DNA of 64,000 bases, taken from NCBI RefSeq assembly GCF_003323735.1, contig NZ_QOIM01000023.1, positions 157,826-221,825 of the forward strand, written 5' to 3'. This DNA comes from Streptomyces reniochalinae. Lineage in GTDB: Bacteria; Actinomycetota; Actinomycetes; Streptomycetales; Streptomycetaceae. The notes beneath the pieces were generated by a model that did not search any database, had not been told where the DNA came from, and was given only the letters and a program-made list of their open reading frames with translations. Below, in pieces: positions 53,277 through 61,119 of the stretch (position 1 is the first letter of the stretch; each line of letters begins with the position of its first letter). Both the position numbers and the translations under genes were made by a program.

Positions 53277-53870
53277 GTGGTGAGCATCGTGTCCCGATCC
53301 CGGAATCCGTTCTCGCAGCGCTTTCCTCCGCGAACGCAGCCGCGGACGGCGGTGCCCGACTTTCCGCCGGTCCGCGCCGGGCGGGGCCGTCGGCCGACTC
53401 GGGGCGCGCTCGGCCGCCGCAGAATCTTCTCGGCGGCGCTGGCCGTCTCCGCTGCCGGGCTGGCCGCTGCCGCCGGCGGCTCCGCACCCGCCGACGGGAC
53501 CGACGCAGCCGAAGGCACCGGCGAGAGGGAGCGCCCGGGCGGCGCCGGGCGCCCCGGTGCTGAGAGTTCCGTCACGGAGCGAGGCGCAGGTGCGGCCCCC
53601 GTCTCCGCGCCGGTCCGCATCGCCGACCCGGCGACGGTCCGTCTCCTGAGCCCCGGGGACCGTGTGGACGTACTGGCGAGCGGCCCGAAGGGAGATGCCG
53701 CGCGCATCGTTGCCACCGGCGCCCGAGTGGCTCAAGTGCCGAAGTCCGGCGACACTGTCCCGGGCGACGGGGCCGAGGGCTCACTGATCGTGGTCGTCGT
53801 GCCACGGCGCACCGCGGCCGTACTGGCCGGCGCCGCAGCGGAGTCGCGGATGGCGGTCACGCTGTGCTGA
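53277..53870 (+). CDS. CpaB/RcpC-like (SAF-domain) membrane protein
   Basis: The 197-aa protein has a basic, Pro/Arg-rich N-terminus, one hydrophobic segment (RIFSAALAVSAAGLAAAAGG, ~50-68) and a C-terminal VRLLSPGDRVDVLASGPKGDAARIVATGARVAQV, the RcpC/CpaB SAF-like core. CpaB-type proteins belong to Flp/Tad pilus or flagellar-like export systems; none is nearby, so this orphan is of unknown role. Start choice among GTGs at 53277, 53280 and 53289 is open; GAAGG is nearest to 53280. Confidence 0.8.
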   Translation: MVSIVSRSRNPFSQRFPPRTQPRTAVPDFPPVRAGRGRRPTRGALGRRRIFSAALAVSAAGLAAAAGGSAPADGTDAAEGTGERERPGGAGRPGAESSVTERGAGAAPVSAPVRIADPATVRLLSPGDRVDVLASGPKGDAARIVATGARVAQVPKSGDTVPGDGAEGSLIVVVVPRRTAAVLAGAAAESRMAVTLC

Positions 53871-54044
53871 GCTTATGGCCGCCCGCCTCCGCGCCCGCGA
53901 GCCGGGGCAGTGCGTGCATGAGCCATCCTCTTCGGGGGCAGGCGAGTAGCCGGTCCCGTCCGCAGGCGCTCCCCTGGGGTCCGTGTGCCCTGGGTCTCCC
54001 GCTCGCAGTCAGCATCGTCACCTGGTTCTGGAAGAGGCAGTTCG

Positions 54045-54647
54045 TTGAGCAACGCACCGGCACCCGCCCCCGAGAAGAAGGGCCTACTCGCAGGCTTCAG
54101 GGAATTCCTGATGCGCGGCAACGTGGTCGAACTGGCCGTTGCCGTCGTCGTGGGAGCAGCCTTCAGCAAGATCGTCGACTCTGTCGTCACGGGATTCATC
54201 AATCCGCTGGTCGGAGCGATCGGCACCAAGGACCTGGACAAGTACCAGTCGTGCCTGAAGGGCCCGTGCGAGACCAGCGCGACGGGCGAGGTGGTGAAGG
54301 GTGTCCCGATCAACTGGGGCCCCGTGCTCAGCGCCACGCTGACCTTCCTGATCACCGCAGCCGTCGTCTACTTCCTGATGATCCTGCCGATGAACAAGTA
54401 CAAGGAGCGGCAGCTGGCGAAGGCGGGCCCGGTGGAGGTGCCCAAGACGGAGGTCGAGCTGCTCACGGAGATCCGCGACGAGCTGGTCGCCCAGCGGTCC
54501 GGCACGAGCGCCCTGGACGGCACCGACGGCCCCGGTCCGGACGACACCTCGGCCACGGACGCGGGCGGCTCGCAAGGGTCCTCCGCCGCTGGACCGGACG
54601 CCTGTGTGGGATCGCAGCGCGACGGTGGCGTCAGTACGCAGAAGTAG
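54045..54647 (+). CDS. mscL: Large-conductance mechanosensitive channel
   Basis: The 200-aa protein has the MscL core FREFLMRGNVVELAVAVVVGAAFSKIVDSVVTGFINPLVGAI (M1), a periplasmic loop with two Cys (SCLKGPCET), M2 (ATLTFLITAAVVYFLMILP) and a C-terminal helix (TEVELLTEIRDEL). The last ~50 residues are a disordered Asp/Ser-rich tail longer than in E. coli MscL. It opens on osmotic downshock. I chose the TTG at 54045 (LSNAPAPAPEKKG) because GAAGAGG is 7 bases upstream. Confidence 0.93.
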   Translation: MSNAPAPAPEKKGLLAGFREFLMRGNVVELAVAVVVGAAFSKIVDSVVTGFINPLVGAIGTKDLDKYQSCLKGPCETSATGEVVKGVPINWGPVLSATLTFLITAAVVYFLMILPMNKYKERQLAKAGPVEVPKTEVELLTEIRDELVAQRSGTSALDGTDGPGPDDTSATDAGGSQGSSAAGPDACVGSQRDGGVSTQK

Positions 54648-54650
54648 GGG

Positions 54651-54672
54651 CGCAGCGCCGCTGGGCGCTGCG
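54651..54672 (+). terminator. mscL terminator hairpin
   Basis: CGCAGCGCC (54651-54659) pairs with GGCGCTGCG (54664-54672) over GCTG, directly after the stop codon. Confidence 0.6.
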
Positions 54673-54740
54673 GGTGTGGTGCCGCATGCCGCTGCTGCGG
54701 GGTCTCACCCGGCTGACGCGGTGGCGCCGTCGGTTCCTGG

Positions 54741-54796
54741 CAGGGCCGGGGGTGCTGTCCCGGCGCCTCGCAGGACCGGGGGTGCTGTCCCGGCGC
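54741..54796. repeat. Two 26-bp direct repeats
   Basis: CAGGRCCGGGGGTGCTGTCC plus CGGCGC occurs at 54741-54766 and 54771-54796 with one base changed, between the mscL terminator and the small acidic gene. Confidence 0.7.
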
Positions 54797-54852
54797 GGGT
54801 CAGGTGGGCACCGGGCGGCCGCACCCCGGCGGTTTGGGCTGCGCGCCCCGGC

Positions 54853-55050
54853 TCAAAGGTGGTGTGGTGGCTTCTCGTCGAGAAAGCGGGCAAGGTCGGC
54901 GTCGCTTCCCTGGGCCTCGCCTGCGGTGCCCTCGCCCCACCCGCGGTCGGTGTCGTCGCCGGAGGGACGGCTCAACGGATCGTCGAAGACCAGCGACGAC
55001 GCCGCGTCACACGGCGTCGGTTCTGCGGAGGGCTGCGGATCGGAGCTCAT
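54853..55050 (-). CDS. Small acidic protein, conserved hypothetical
   Basis: The 65-aa product begins MSSDPQPSAEPTPCDAASS and contains LVFDDPLSRPSGDDTDRGWGE and DLARFLDEKPPHHL. This reads like a conserved Streptomyces small protein rather than chance: the C-terminal RFLDEKPPHHL and the DDPLSRPSDD core recur in the genus as I remember it. It is acidic and without Cys pairs or helices. The gene is on the minus strand, 48 bp from the divergent P1 peptidase gene. Function unknown. Confidence 0.72.
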   Translation of the reverse strand: MSSDPQPSAEPTPCDAASSLVFDDPLSRPSGDDTDRGWGEGTAGEAQGSDADLARFLDEKPPHHL

Positions 55051-55097
55051 GGCTCCAGCGTACGGCGGCCGCCCGCCCTTCCTGGTATGGATGCCGG

Positions 55098-56222
55098 ATG
55101 GAACCTCAGGACTCACAGGGGCCGACCGGCCGAGCGACGGCCTCACCCTCGACCGGCGCACGGGACGCACTGACCGACGTGCGGGGACTGCGCGTGGGCC
55201 ACGCGCAGCGGACCGACGACGGCTGGCTGACCGGCACGACCGTGGTGCTCCCGGCCGCGAAGGGAGCCGTCGCGGGAGTGGACGCCCGGGGCGGGGCACC
55301 GGGGACGCGCGAAACGGACGCTCTGGATCCGCGGAATCTGGTGGAACGCGTCCACGCGGTCGTCCTGAGCGGGGGCAGCGCGTTCGGTCTGGACGCCGCA
55401 TCGGGCGTGATGAGCTGGCTGGAGGAGCAGGGCCGCGGAGTGCCCGTGGGAACCGACCCCTCGCAGGTGGTGCCGGTGGTGCCGGCTGCGGTGATCTTCG
55501 ACCTCGGCCGAGGCGGCCGGTGGAGCGCCCGGCCGGACGCGACGCTCGGCAGACAGGCGGTGGAGTCAGCCGCCGGAACGGAAGCGGGAGCCGCGCTCCC
55601 GCAGGGCTGTGTCGGTGCGGGGACAGGGGCTGTGGTCGGGGGACTCAAGGGCGGAGTCGGCACGGCGAGTGCGCTGCTGCCGTCGGGGGCCGTGGTCGCC
55701 GCCCTGGTCGTCCTGAACGCGGCCGGATCGGCGACGGATCCGGCAACGGGGGCGCTGTGGGCAGAGCTGCCCGGCAGTCTGCACCACCTGCCCGCCCCGG
55801 CCGCGCACGCCGAAGCGGAGCGCCGGCGCGCGACAGCGCAGGAGGAGACCGTCCGACGGCCGGCGGGAAACCTCAGGCCGGCCCTGAACACGACGCTGAT
55901 GGTGGTCGGGACCGACGCGGCGCTCACCCGGGCGCAGGCACAGCGGCTGGCGGGCAGCGCGCACGACGGTCTGGCGCGGGCGGTGCGCCCGGTACATCTG
56001 ATGCACGACGGCGACGCGGCCTTCGCCCTGGCGACCTGCGAGCGGGGACTGGGGCAGGGCGAGTTCAACGAGGTGCTGACCGCGGGCGCCGAGGTGGTGA
56101 ACCGGTCCGTGGCCAAGGCGGTGCGTGCCGCGAGTGGCGTCGACGGGCCGGGCGGGGTCTTCCCCGCGTACGGCGATCTCTACGGCGCGCACACCTGTGG
56201 AGGGCGCTCGGAGCCCGCCTGA
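55098..56222 (+). CDS. P1-family (DmpA-type) peptidase
   Basis: The 374-aa protein has DALTDVRGLRVGHAQRTDDGWLTGTTVVL, HAVVLSGGSAFGLDAASGVMSWLEEQGRG and the autoprocessing site LRPALNTTLMVVGTDA, where the Thr after Asn becomes the N-terminal nucleophile. DmpA-type enzymes are aminopeptidases that cleave D- or beta-amino-acyl bonds. The late FPAYGDLYGAHTCGG is typical. The ATG at 55098 lies 48 bp from the divergent small acidic gene. Confidence 0.9.
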   Translation: MEPQDSQGPTGRATASPSTGARDALTDVRGLRVGHAQRTDDGWLTGTTVVLPAAKGAVAGVDARGGAPGTRETDALDPRNLVERVHAVVLSGGSAFGLDAASGVMSWLEEQGRGVPVGTDPSQVVPVVPAAVIFDLGRGGRWSARPDATLGRQAVESAAGTEAGAALPQGCVGAGTGAVVGGLKGGVGTASALLPSGAVVAALVVLNAAGSATDPATGALWAELPGSLHHLPAPAAHAEAERRRATAQEETVRRPAGNLRPALNTTLMVVGTDAALTRAQAQRLAGSAHDGLARAVRPVHLMHDGDAAFALATCERGLGQGEFNEVLTAGAEVVNRSVAKAVRAASGVDGPGGVFPAYGDLYGAHTCGGRSEPA

Positions 56223-56567
56223 CCGAACTGGCGGCTGCCCTGGGCACCGCAGCGCAGCGTGCGGCAGCAGCAGCCGTACGGGGATGGCCGGCCGTGATGG
56301 CGACGATGCCCGGAGCACGGCGGTGGGCGCGGGGGCTGTACCTGACCGGCGAGGGGCAGCGGGCCGAGGGGCCCGGCCAGAAGAGCCGGACGGCTGCCTC
56401 CCGAGGGCGCCGGAAGACTGGGGAAGCGCGCGGGGCCGACAACGCGAAGGCGGATGGAGGTCGAGCCATACGGATGGCTCCGCGGGACAGTTGAGAGCCC
56501 CGGCGCTCGGGGGAAGCACCGGGGCCCGTCGAAGGGGCAACGACGTCGACGGCTCGGGGAGCCGGTG
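56223..56567. other. Intergenic region, P1 peptidase / hrdD convergent
   Basis: 345 bp without a supported gene. GCCCCGG (56497-56503) and CCGGGGC (56519-56525) form the loop of a possible hrdD terminator. Nothing else stands out. Confidence 0.5.
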
Positions 56568-57584
56568 TTACGCCGCCTCGTCGAAGCCCGTGTCGTGGGC
56601 CATCTTCTTCAGTTCGAGCAGCGCGTGCTTCTCGATCTGGCGAATGCGCTCACGGGTGAGGCCGTGCTGCTTGCCGACCTCGGTCAGCGTGCGCTCGCGC
56701 CCGTCGACCATGCCGTAGCGGGCCTTGATGATCGAGGCGGTGCGCTCGTCGAGCCTGCTGATGAGGTCGTCGAGCTCTTCCCGGCGCAGCACCGTGAGCA
56801 CGGACTGCTCGGGAGAGTCGGCGGAGGTGTCCTCCAGCAGATCGCCGAACTGGGTCTCGCCCTCGTCATCCACCGACATGTTCAGGCTGACCGGGTCACG
56901 GGCCCAGTCCAGCACATCGGTGACGCGCTCCGGCGTGGAGTTCAGCTCCGCCGCGATCTCGGACGGCTCCGGGTCCCGACCGTGTTCGCGGTTGAACTCA
57001 CGTTGCACACGGCGTATCCGTCCCAGCTCCTCGACCAGGTGCACAGGCAGCCGGATCGTGCGGGACTGGTCGGCGATGGAGCGGGTGATGGCCTGGCGGA
57101 TCCACCACGTGGCGTAGGTGGAGAACTTGAATCCCTTGGTGTAGTCGAACTTCTCCACAGCGCGCACGAGTCCGGCGTTGCCCTCCTGGATCAGGTCCAG
57201 CAGCGGCAGGCCACTCCGTGGGTAGCGCCTGGCCACGGCGACGACAAGACGGAGGTTGGAGCGGATGAAGACGTCCTTGGCCCGCTCACCCTCGGCGACG
57301 ACCGCTTCCAGTTCCTCACGGTTCGCGGTCGCGCTGGCCGAGTCGTCGGCGACGGGCGCCTCGAGCCCGTCCAGTATGCGCTTCGCGTAGACACCCGCCT
57401 CGATGGCGAGGGAGAGCTCGACTTCCTTCTCAGCGTCCAGCAGCGGAGTCCGGGCGATCTCGTCGAGATACATGCCGACCAGGTCACGGTCCGCGACTTC
57501 GCTGCCGGCGGCGCGAACACTGCTTGCCGTGTCGGAAGCACCCTTGGTGTTCTCCTGACGACGGGCGACGGCACGGGTTGCCAT
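56568..57584 (-). CDS. hrdD: RNA polymerase principal-like sigma factor HrdD
   Basis: The 338-aa sigma70 group 2 protein has region 2 (ERAKDVFIRSNLRLVVAVARRY, GLIRAVEKFDY-like KFDYTKGFKFSTYATWWIRQA), region 3 (DQSRTIRLPVHLVEELGRI) and region 4 with RERTLTEVGKQHGLTRERIRQIEKHALLELK. It lacks the long acidic N-terminus of HrdB. It matches S. coelicolor HrdD along its length, including MATRAVARR and ADRDLVGMYLDEIARTPLL. RBS AAGGGAG precedes the ATG. A SigR-type promoter lies 82 bases upstream. Confidence 0.95.
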   Translation of the reverse strand: MATRAVARRQENTKGASDTASSVRAAGSEVADRDLVGMYLDEIARTPLLDAEKEVELSLAIEAGVYAKRILDGLEAPVADDSASATANREELEAVVAEGERAKDVFIRSNLRLVVAVARRYPRSGLPLLDLIQEGNAGLVRAVEKFDYTKGFKFSTYATWWIRQAITRSIADQSRTIRLPVHLVEELGRIRRVQREFNREHGRDPEPSEIAAELNSTPERVTDVLDWARDPVSLNMSVDDEGETQFGDLLEDTSADSPEQSVLTVLRREELDDLISRLDERTASIIKARYGMVDGRERTLTEVGKQHGLTRERIRQIEKHALLELKKMAHDTGFDEAA

Positions 57585-58164
57585 GCGTGCTCCCTTGCGA
57601 GTGGACTTGAAACTTTGGCCTGGTGGCTGGCTCGGACACTCCCCGAGTGCCCGCCTTGCGTAGATCTCAACGGCTGGAAACCGGACTAAATTCCCAACCC
57701 GCGCAACATTTTTCGGATCATGCAGTATCCTGTGCCGCCACTCACCCGATCCGATAGGTCACTCTACGAATTCACGCCTGGTCGGACGGGATGCGGACCA
57801 CCTCGGGCTGTTCTTCCGTTGTCGCGCGCGGCCGCCGCACGGGCGTTCGCCATCGTCCGCCCGTCACCTGTCTAGACGGTTGTCGTCCGTTCTTGGTTGC
57901 GTGATCTCACGCCGACGGCCACTCCCGCCCCTCGGCCGGGCGTCCGGCTCGCTCCACTCACCGGAATGGATGGCCTCCCGCGTCGGCGGGGGACAGACCT
58001 GACACGCCCCCGCGCCTCGCACCCGCCCGGGGACACTCCTCACACCGGGGATGACCCCGGGTACACCAGAGGCCGCCCCGTGCCGCCCCACGCACGAGGA
58101 GAGGCCCTCGCACTCTTCCAGTGCGGGGGCCTCAGGGGGCTCGGGCAGTCGCGGCGCCTGCCGG
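57585..58164. other. Region between hrdD and the DHA2 exporter gene
   Basis: 580 bp without a gene apart from the SigR promoter. It is richer in A and T (57690-57780) than its neighbours, fitting further hrdD promoters that I could not define. The exporter's stop lies at the far end. Confidence 0.5.
57666..57695 (-). promoter_or_regulatory. SigR-type promoter of hrdD
   Basis: GGGAAT (57695-57690) and GTTGAG (57671-57666) are separated by exactly 18 bases, the SigR consensus GGGAAT-N18-GTT. SigR-dependent hrdD transcription is known in S. coelicolor. Confidence 0.8.
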
Positions 58165-59733
58165 TCAGTGCATCGCGACCAGTACCGGCTCGGGCTCGCC
58201 GTCAGAGCTGTCATCCGCGGCCTCGCCGCCGGACGGGGTGTCGGCGGCCGCCCCACTCTGACCACGGGCGTTCACGAAGACCGCGACGATCGCTGCGGAC
58301 ACGAGCAGGATGCCCACGGCCCACCAGATCGCCGAGGTGTAGCCGTGCACCATGGCTTCCAGCTTCAGCATCTGCTGCGCCGGCTTGCTGGTGGCCTCGG
58401 CGACGTGCGAGGCCACGAAGGAGGTGGTGGCGCTGGCGGCGATGGTGTTCAGCAGAGCCGTACCGATCGCGCCTCCCACCTGCTGCGAGGTGTTGACCAT
58501 GGCGGAGGCGACACCCGCGTCGCTCGACCGGACACCGTGCGTGGCCAGGGACATGGCGGGCATGAACGCCGTTCCGAGCCCGAGACCGAGCAGTATCTCG
58601 GCCGGCAGGATCAACGCGGGGTAGGAGCTGTCCACCTCGAGCTGGGTCAGCAACAGCATGCCGAGCGCCGCGACCAGGAAGCCGGGCATCATCAGGAGAC
58701 GGGAGGGAACGCGGGTCATCAGCCGTGCCCCGATCTGCGTGGACCCGGTGATCATGCCGGCCACCATCGGCAGGAAGGCCACACCGGTACGAACCGGCGA
58801 GTACCCCTTGACCACCTGCAGGTAGTAGGTCAGGAACAGGAAGAGCCCGAACATGGCAATGGTCGCCAGCCCCAGCGACAGGTAGACCCCGCCCCGGTTG
58901 CGGTCGGTGACCACGCGCAGCGGCAGCAGAGGTGCGCGGACCTTGGACTCGACCAGCCCGAAGGCCACCAGCAGGACGGCGGAGGCGACGAAGACGCCGA
59001 TGGTGGTGCCGTCACTCCAGCCGTCCGTCTCCGCCCGGGTGAACCCGTACACGAGCGAGACCAGGCCGAGCGTGGAGAGGAAGACGCCGGGGATGTCGAG
59101 AGCGGAGCGGTTGCGGGTCTCGGCCGGTTCCCGGACGACGCCGATGGCACCGAGCGCAGCGACGACCGCGAACGGAACGTTGACGTAGAAGGTCCAGCGC
59201 CAGTCCAGGTACTCGGTGAGGACTCCGCCGAGGATCAGCCCGATGGCGCCGCCGCCTCCCGCGATGGCGCCGTAGATGCCGAACGCCTTGGCGCGCTCCT
59301 TGCCGTCGGTGAACATCACCGCCAGCAGGGAGAGAGCGGCCGGGGCGAGCAGCGCACCGAACGCCCCCTGCAGGGCTCGGGCGGCGAGCATCATCACCTC
59401 GCCGGTGGCGGCTCCTCCGAGGGCGGAGGCCGCCGCGAACCCGACGAGTCCGGTCACGAAGGCGCGCTTACGGCCCCACATGTCGGCGATACGGCCGCCG
59501 AAGAGCAGCAGACCACCGAAGGCCAGCGCGTAGGCGGTGATGACCCATTGCCGGTTGGCATCGGATATGCCCAGGTCGGACTGGGCCGAAGGAAGCGCGA
59601 TGTTCACGATCGTCGCGTCGAGGACGACCATGAGCTGCGCGATGGCGATGAAGGCCAGGGCCTTCCATCTCCGGGGGTCCAGGCCGGCCTGCACGGCGGT
59701 CGGAGCGGCTGTTTTCGACATGGATGTATCCAT
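58165..59733 (-). CDS. DHA2-family (EmrB/QacA) MFS exporter
   Basis: The 522-aa permease has 14 helices and DHA2 motifs: MVVLDATIVNIALP (motif D1), GGRIADMWGRKRAF (motif A) and GAIGLILGGVLTEYLDWRWTFYVNVP (motif C region). It exports drugs or metabolites using the proton gradient. Two in-frame ATGs (59733 and 59721) are possible. The TetR gene 290 bp upstream on the same strand and its operators suggest control by a TetR regulator. Confidence 0.92.
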   Translation of the reverse strand: MDTSMSKTAAPTAVQAGLDPRRWKALAFIAIAQLMVVLDATIVNIALPSAQSDLGISDANRQWVITAYALAFGGLLLFGGRIADMWGRKRAFVTGLVGFAAASALGGAATGEVMMLAARALQGAFGALLAPAALSLLAVMFTDGKERAKAFGIYGAIAGGGGAIGLILGGVLTEYLDWRWTFYVNVPFAVVAALGAIGVVREPAETRNRSALDIPGVFLSTLGLVSLVYGFTRAETDGWSDGTTIGVFVASAVLLVAFGLVESKVRAPLLPLRVVTDRNRGGVYLSLGLATIAMFGLFLFLTYYLQVVKGYSPVRTGVAFLPMVAGMITGSTQIGARLMTRVPSRLLMMPGFLVAALGMLLLTQLEVDSSYPALILPAEILLGLGLGTAFMPAMSLATHGVRSSDAGVASAMVNTSQQVGGAIGTALLNTIAASATTSFVASHVAEATSKPAQQMLKLEAMVHGYTSAIWWAVGILLVSAAIVAVFVNARGQSGAAADTPSGGEAADDSSDGEPEPVLVAMH

Positions 59734-60023
59734 CTCTTAGTGCTGAGTACGAAAAAACGGGCGTTGTTGTTGTGAGCGGGTGAACAGATCGGGACCCGAG
59801 GGGCTCGTAAGCAGTCGTGACGGACATAGGAGGAATGTGCTGCCATGAGGCGGAGCCATCCCGTACGCCGTCGGTCATCCGCGAGCTGACGGATCCGCGC
59901 GCCCCTCAGGCGGCGCGCGGCCGGAGGTCGGGTCTGGGTGGTCTGGGCGGTCGGAAGTCGGAGTACCGACTCGGGAGGGAAGCGGAAGTAAGCGGTGCTG
60001 CTCGGATCAGTCGCCCTGGCGGG

Positions 60024-60701
60024 TCAGCGGTCTTCTCGCAGTTCCTCCAGCGTCGCGGCATGGCCCGGCAGTTCGGATCTGGCAGGGGCGCGCAGCCCGT
60101 CGACGTAGAGCTGCACATGACGTTCGACGAAGCGCTCGAGCCGCCCGCAGCCGACCCCCGGCAGAGGTCGCGTGAGCTGGCTGAGCGCGACCATCACGTC
60201 ACCGACGTCGATGTCGGTCCGCACCTCTCCCGCCCGCTGGGCGCGCCGGATCAGCTGTTCCGTCAGCCCGTCCACCCGCTTGCGGGATGCGAGGCACTGC
60301 GGCTCGGCGGGGTCGAAGCGGCCGGAGAGCATCGGACAGAGCGCGCCGATGCGCTCCTCCACTGCGGCGAACACGAAGCTGCGCAAGGCCTCGAAGGAGT
60401 CTTCCTCCTCGGTCAGCGCCTGCTGTGCGCGGTCCGCGATCCGCTCGGTCACGGCGTGCATCACACCGTGTACCAGGGCGTCCCGGTCGGGGAAGTGCCG
60501 GTAGAGGGTCGCGTTGCCGACCCCCGCTGTGCGAGCGATTTCGTCCAGGGACGCGTCCGCACCGTGGATGACGAACGCCTCGCGGGCAGCCGCCAGGATG
60601 CGCTCCCGGTTGCGTACGGCATCAGCACGCCCCTTGTGCGCGGCGCCGCCGGCAACGCACTCGATGCCGGCGCGCTTCGTCGTGGCGGTGGGGCTACCCA
60701 T
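60024..60701 (-). CDS. TetR-family regulator
   Basis: The 225-aa protein has a TetR helix-turn-helix (NRERILAAAREAFVIHGADASLDEIARTAGVGNATLYRHFPDRDALVHGV) and a C-terminal ligand domain with RKRVDGLTEQLIRRAQRAGEVRTDID. The ATG at 60701 (MGSPTATTKRAG) is the best start. It is upstream of and co-oriented with the DHA2 exporter gene. Two palindromes upstream are its probable operators, so it is likely autoregulated. Confidence 0.91.
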   Translation of the reverse strand: MGSPTATTKRAGIECVAGGAAHKGRADAVRNRERILAAAREAFVIHGADASLDEIARTAGVGNATLYRHFPDRDALVHGVMHAVTERIADRAQQALTEEEDSFEALRSFVFAAVEERIGALCPMLSGRFDPAEPQCLASRKRVDGLTEQLIRRAQRAGEVRTDIDVGDVMVALSQLTRPLPGVGCGRLERFVERHVQLYVDGLRAPARSELPGHAATLEELREDR

Positions 60702-61119
60702 GGCTCCTCGCTCCTTCCGGGACGGCCGATGCCGTCGGACGTGCTCCCACTGGTGCTGTGGTGACACCTGCGGGTGCTGCAAAGTCCCCGATACGGGGAC
60801 CGATTCCCCGTTTGCCGGAGACGGTGATGTAAACGGGGACGCGATCCCCGGTTATTTCCCTGCCTTGCTGTGACGCGCATCACTCGGCCGGATCACCTCG
60901 GCACCCAGGCACGGACGAGAGGGCGCGAAGCTCCCTCCGCAACGCGGGACGCCACTGGACTGGACCCATGAAGTTCCGCGCGGCGTCTGGTCCAGGTGGC
61001 TTCCACGCTGCGACGATGTGCTGCCGCGTCCAGCGGTGTCCCCCACATGCACCCCGTGCACATCCCACCAGTGCCCCTGCACTCCGTGCAGCGAGCTCGC
61101 ACACGTGAGGAGCGTTCCG
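60702..61119. other. Divergent region, tetR / GH3
   Basis: 418 bp without a gene; besides the operators, no -10/-35 pair was assigned to the GH3 gene. Confidence 0.5.
60793..60852. promoter_or_regulatory. Paired TetR-type operators
   Basis: ACGGGGACCGATTCCCCGT (60793-60811) and ACGGGGACGCGATCCCCGGT (60833-60852) are near-palindromes with ACGGGGA arms, centres about 40 bases apart, 90-150 bp before the tetR start. A third similar half (GTCCCCGATACGGGGAC) overlaps the first. Confidence 0.65.

Noticed and set aside
53277..53870. Part of a flagellar or Tad pilus operon
   Set aside because: No other pilus gene is near; flanks are mtnP and mscL.
59715..59735. ATGGAT-AC-ATCCAT at the DHA2 exporter start as a TetR operator
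   Set aside because: The arms are only 6 bp, it lies in the first codons, and it does not resemble the ACGGGGA sites before tetR.
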